Part shown: positions 60,783 through 64,000 of the stretch, piece by piece
Numbering within the stretch: position 1 is the stretch's first letter
Layout: every line of letters begins with the position of its first letter
Assembly (NCBI GenBank): GCA_943789105.1
Contig: CALSSW010000001.1
Span: 372,001 to 436,000 of the forward strand
Direction of reading: 5' to 3'
DNA from: an uncultured Ulvibacter sp.
Lineage (GTDB): Bacteria; Bacteroidota; Bacteroidia; Flavobacteriales; Flavobacteriaceae
Length of the DNA stretch: 64,000 bases
The notes under the pieces: model-generated
Told to the model about the DNA's origin: nothing
Databases searched by the model: none
The model's input: the letters and a program-made list of their open reading frames with translations, nothing else
Program-made: the position numbers and the translations under genes

Positions 60783-61319
60783 ATGGCAGATACTTCCAAA
60801 GAATATAATGAGGTTATTGATACCTGTAGATCACTCTTTCAAAAAAAAATGAAAGACTACGGTAGCGCTTGGCGAATTTTAAGATTACCTTCTTTAACTG
60901 ATCAAATATTTATTAAAGCCCAACGCATTCGTGGTTTACAACAAAACAAACAGCAGCGTGTAGACGAGGGGCAAGTAAGCGAATTTATAGGAATTATAAA
61001 CTACTGCATCATGGCGCTTGTTCAACTAGAAAGAGGAGTGGTAGAACAACCAGATATAGTATTAGAAGAAGCCTTGGAGTTGTATGATCAAAAAATAGCC
61101 GCGACCAAACAACTCATGATGGATAAAAACCATGATTACGGTGAGGCCTGGAGAGACATGCGGGTTACCAGCCTAACAGATTTAATTATTCAAAAATTAT
61201 TACGGGTTAAACAAATTGAAGACAATCAAGGCAAAACACTGGTAAGTGAAGGTATAGATGCCAACTACCAGGATATGATTAATTATGCAGTTTTTGCAAT
61301 GATTCATCTAGAGGGCTAA
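60783..61319 (+). CDS. DUF1599 domain-containing protein (two internal repeats)
   Basis: FQKKMKDYGSAWRILRLPSLTDQIFIKAQRIRGLQ and MMDKNHDYGEAWRDMRVTSLTDLIIQKLLRVKQIE. Confidence 0.88.
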   Translation: MADTSKEYNEVIDTCRSLFQKKMKDYGSAWRILRLPSLTDQIFIKAQRIRGLQQNKQQRVDEGQVSEFIGIINYCIMALVQLERGVVEQPDIVLEEALELYDQKIAATKQLMMDKNHDYGEAWRDMRVTSLTDLIIQKLLRVKQIEDNQGKTLVSEGIDANYQDMINYAVFAMIHLEG

Positions 61320-61373
61320 GCCACCCTCTTGCCAAATTGTTTTTTTAAGTAGTATTACCCAAATAGTAAGTGT

Positions 61374-62531
61374 ATGAAAGTATTAGTAGGAGTTTCTAGA
61401 ATATTTGTAGGGGTTTTATTTATTATAAGTGGTTTAATTAAATTAAACGACCCTGTTGGTTTTTCTTTTAAACTTGGAGATTATTTTGCTCCAGAGGTAT
61501 TAAACCTTCCTTTTTTAGAACCATATGCACTAGTTATTGCCCTTTTGGTTGTTATCTTCGAGGTACTGTTGGGCGTGATGCTCATTGTGGGATATGCCAA
61601 AAAATTTACCCTATGGAGTTTACTTCTCATGATTGTGTTTTTCACTTTCCTTACTTTTTATTCTGCATATTTTAATAAAGTTACAGATTGTGGTTGTTTT
61701 GGTGATGCGCTCAAACTTACTCCTTGGGAGTCATTTTCTAAGGATATTGTCCTGCTTGTACTAATACTTGTTTTGTACAAAGGAAGTAGGTACATACAGC
61801 CTTTTTTCTCAAAAGGGATAAGGAGTATTACTGTTTTTACATCCTTAATTTTGTGTTTGTGGTTAGGGCTTCATGTATTGGAGCATCTGCCTGTGATAGA
61901 CTTTAGAGCCTATAAAGTAGGAACAAATATAACTTCTGGTATGCAGACCCCTGCAGATGCGCCAAAGGCTGTGTATCAATACTCTTGGATATTTGATGTT
62001 AATGGTCAGGAAAAAATAGTTACAAATAGGGGAGAGGATCCCAAAATTGATGGCACATTGCTTGGCGTTGAAACAAGCGTTATACAAAAAGGCTATGAGC
62101 CACCTATTCATGATTTTAGTATAGAGCGTGATGGAGTAGATTATACCACCCAAATGCTGGAGGAGGAACACCTTTTGGTTGTAATAGCCTACAACCTTGA
62201 TATAGCCCAAAAAGAGGGCTTTATTGCCATTAAAGAGGCTACAGATACCGCTACTAAAAAAGGGTATACTGTCATTGGTATCTCTGCCTCATCTACCCCA
62301 GAGACAGAAAAACTCACAGCCAAATACGATCTTGATTTTCCCTTCTATTTTTGTGACATGACTGCTTTAAAAACCATAATTAGAAGCAACCCGAGTATCA
62401 TGAGGCTGGAAAGAGGAACCATTTTACAAAAATTACATTTTAATGATGTAGATCAATTGAGGCTGAAAACAATAAAAAAAACTCCATTGCGTCCAGATAC
62501 TCCTGTTGTAAAACTAGATAGTATAAACTAA
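61374..62531 (+). CDS. BT_3928-family protein (DoxX-like membrane domain + thioredoxin-like C-terminus)
   Basis: VGVSRIFVGVLFIISGLIKLNDPVGFSFKLGDYF; NKVTDCGCFGDALKLTPWESF; redoxin-like tail. Confidence 0.82.
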   Translation: MKVLVGVSRIFVGVLFIISGLIKLNDPVGFSFKLGDYFAPEVLNLPFLEPYALVIALLVVIFEVLLGVMLIVGYAKKFTLWSLLLMIVFFTFLTFYSAYFNKVTDCGCFGDALKLTPWESFSKDIVLLVLILVLYKGSRYIQPFFSKGIRSITVFTSLILCLWLGLHVLEHLPVIDFRAYKVGTNITSGMQTPADAPKAVYQYSWIFDVNGQEKIVTNRGEDPKIDGTLLGVETSVIQKGYEPPIHDFSIERDGVDYTTQMLEEEHLLVVIAYNLDIAQKEGFIAIKEATDTATKKGYTVIGISASSTPETEKLTAKYDLDFPFYFCDMTALKTIIRSNPSIMRLERGTILQKLHFNDVDQLRLKTIKKTPLRPDTPVVKLDSIN

Positions 62532-62537
62532 TACCCA

Positions 62538-63611
62538 GTGATAGAATATACATTAAAAAAAATAGGATATGCCACTCTCACCCTCTTTGGTGTAGTTACG
62601 GTTATTTTTATGTTATTCAATATGCTCCCTGATGACCCAGCCAAAATGATGCTAGGTCAAAATCAAAGCAAAGAGCAGATTGCTGCAGTACAAAAAAAGT
62701 ACGGCCTTGATAAACCAATATTTACTCAATATTTATTATACATCAATGATCTTTCTCCTATATCATATCATAGCAATAAGGCCTCAGGTTACACCTTTTT
62801 AGCCCCCAAAAAATACACTGCTTTAACCGTTTTTGCTATAGGTGGCGGGAGTGTTGTAGTAAAGTTTCCATATTTAAGAGAATCTTTTCAAAAAAGCGGA
62901 AAAAAAGTGAGTGCCGTTATTGCGCAAACCTTGCCCAATACTATAGTGTTGGCTGTAAGTTCTATAGTAATAGCAATGTTGTTAGGAGTATTTTTAGGCA
63001 TTGTATCGGTGCTTTATAAAGATCGTTGGCTAGACAAAGCTATTCAACTAATAAGTACCCTAGGGATGAGTGTTCCTTCTTTTTTTAGTGCTATTTTATT
63101 TGCCTGGGTATTTGGCTTTGTGCTGCACAGATACACGGGGCTTCAAATGACAGGTAGTTTGTATGAAGTAGATGATTTTGGAAATGGCACCTACATACAA
63201 TGGAAAAACTTAGTATTGCCTGCTATTGTTTTAGGTATTAGACCTCTTGCGGTGGTTAGTCAATTAATGCGAAATTCTTTACTAGAGGTTTTAAATCAAG
63301 ATTATATTACCACTGCCAAAGCAAAAGGGCTCTCCCAAAGAGCAGTAATTGGTAGGCATGCTTTGAAAAATTCTTTAAACCCCGTTGTAACAGCTATTTC
63401 TGGGTGGTTTGCCTCCATGCTTGCCGGTGCTGTTTTTGTAGAGTTTATTTTTGGCTGGAATGGTATAGGCAAAGAAATAGTAGACGCCTTAAATAAAAGC
63501 GATCTTCCTGTTATTATGGGAACGGTTATTGTTATTGCAAGTTTGTTTATAGTAATCAATATCTTTGTAGATATTCTATACGGATGGCTAGACCCAAAAA
63601 TTAGAACTTAA
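62538..63611 (+). CDS. ABC transporter permease, DppB/OppB type
   Basis: GTG start; MFNMLPDDPAKMMLGQNQSKEQIAAVQKKYGLDKPIFTQY; RNSLLEVLNQDYITTAKAKGLSQRAVIGRHALKNSLNPVV. Confidence 0.92.
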   Translation: MIEYTLKKIGYATLTLFGVVTVIFMLFNMLPDDPAKMMLGQNQSKEQIAAVQKKYGLDKPIFTQYLLYINDLSPISYHSNKASGYTFLAPKKYTALTVFAIGGGSVVVKFPYLRESFQKSGKKVSAVIAQTLPNTIVLAVSSIVIAMLLGVFLGIVSVLYKDRWLDKAIQLISTLGMSVPSFFSAILFAWVFGFVLHRYTGLQMTGSLYEVDDFGNGTYIQWKNLVLPAIVLGIRPLAVVSQLMRNSLLEVLNQDYITTAKAKGLSQRAVIGRHALKNSLNPVVTAISGWFASMLAGAVFVEFIFGWNGIGKEIVDALNKSDLPVIMGTVIVIASLFIVINIFVDILYGWLDPKIRT

Positions 63612-63692
63612 AACGTAAATAAATACAATTTACTGGCAGTAATATATAATTTGAGCATATTAAAAAACAATTAGTAAAACAAACACCGAATT

Positions 63693-64000
63693 ATGAGAAG
63701 AAATATAGTAGCAGGAAACTGGAAGATGAATTGTGATATCTCGCAAACCTATGCCCTTTTAGATGCTTTAAAAGAACAAAATTTAACAGATGATGTATCT
63801 GTAATTGTAGCGCCACCTTTTACAAATTTACAAAGTGCAAATCAAGCCCTTTTGGATACTGAGGTTTTAGTAGCAGCCCAAAACATGCATCAAGAGTCTA
63901 CGGGGGCATATACAGGAGAGGTTTCTGCGGCTATGCTCAAGAGTGTTGGCGTTGAGCTTGTTATTTTAGGACACAGTGAACGTCGTGCTATTTTTGGTGA
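63693..64000 (+). CDS. tpiA: Triosephosphate isomerase (3' end beyond window)
   Basis: MRRNIVAGNWKMNCDISQTYALL...VGVELVILGHSERRAIFG. Confidence 0.96.
   Translation, partial: MRRNIVAGNWKMNCDISQTYALLDALKEQNLTDDVSVIVAPPFTNLQSANQALLDTEVLVAAQNMHQESTGAYTGEVSAAMLKSVGVELVILGHSERRAIFG

Overview
Chromosomal window from an AT-rich Bacteroidota (Flavobacteriia-like) genome, judged from gene content, TAnnTTTG-type promoters and T9SS C-terminal sorting domains. Positions 1-13.3 kb form a sugar-catabolic island. A minus-strand operon encodes what looks like the complete non-phosphorylating L-fucose route plus an FMN alpha-hydroxy-acid (L-lactate) dehydrogenase. A divergent plus-strand operon encodes a GntR regulator, aldose epimerase, SSS symporter, GalK and GalT, and a convergent GH29 alpha-L-fucosidase follows. 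The rest is mostly housekeeping: tRNA-Leu/tRNA-Lys, aroK, split transketolase, tgt, lptF/G-like, accA, dnaB, meaB, ohr, ECF sigma operon, secA, pduO, murB, valS, psd, cdsA, ftsH, rsfS, birA, pyrE, rho, truA, ABC exporter, cdaA, folP, DUF1599, BT_3928-like, dppB-like and tpiA (partial). The most unusual signals are (i) five apparent one-nucleotide frameshifts of identical sense (one extra base) in three genes: an SDR, murB (three) and truA; (ii) a tandem 10-bp repeat placed between divergent promoters of the fucose/galactose island; (iii) a fucose pathway using a UxaA/altronate-dehydratase-type enzyme at the dehydratase step. I found no CRISPR array, prophage, transposon or clear defence system. 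I cannot point with confidence to a wholly new system here.
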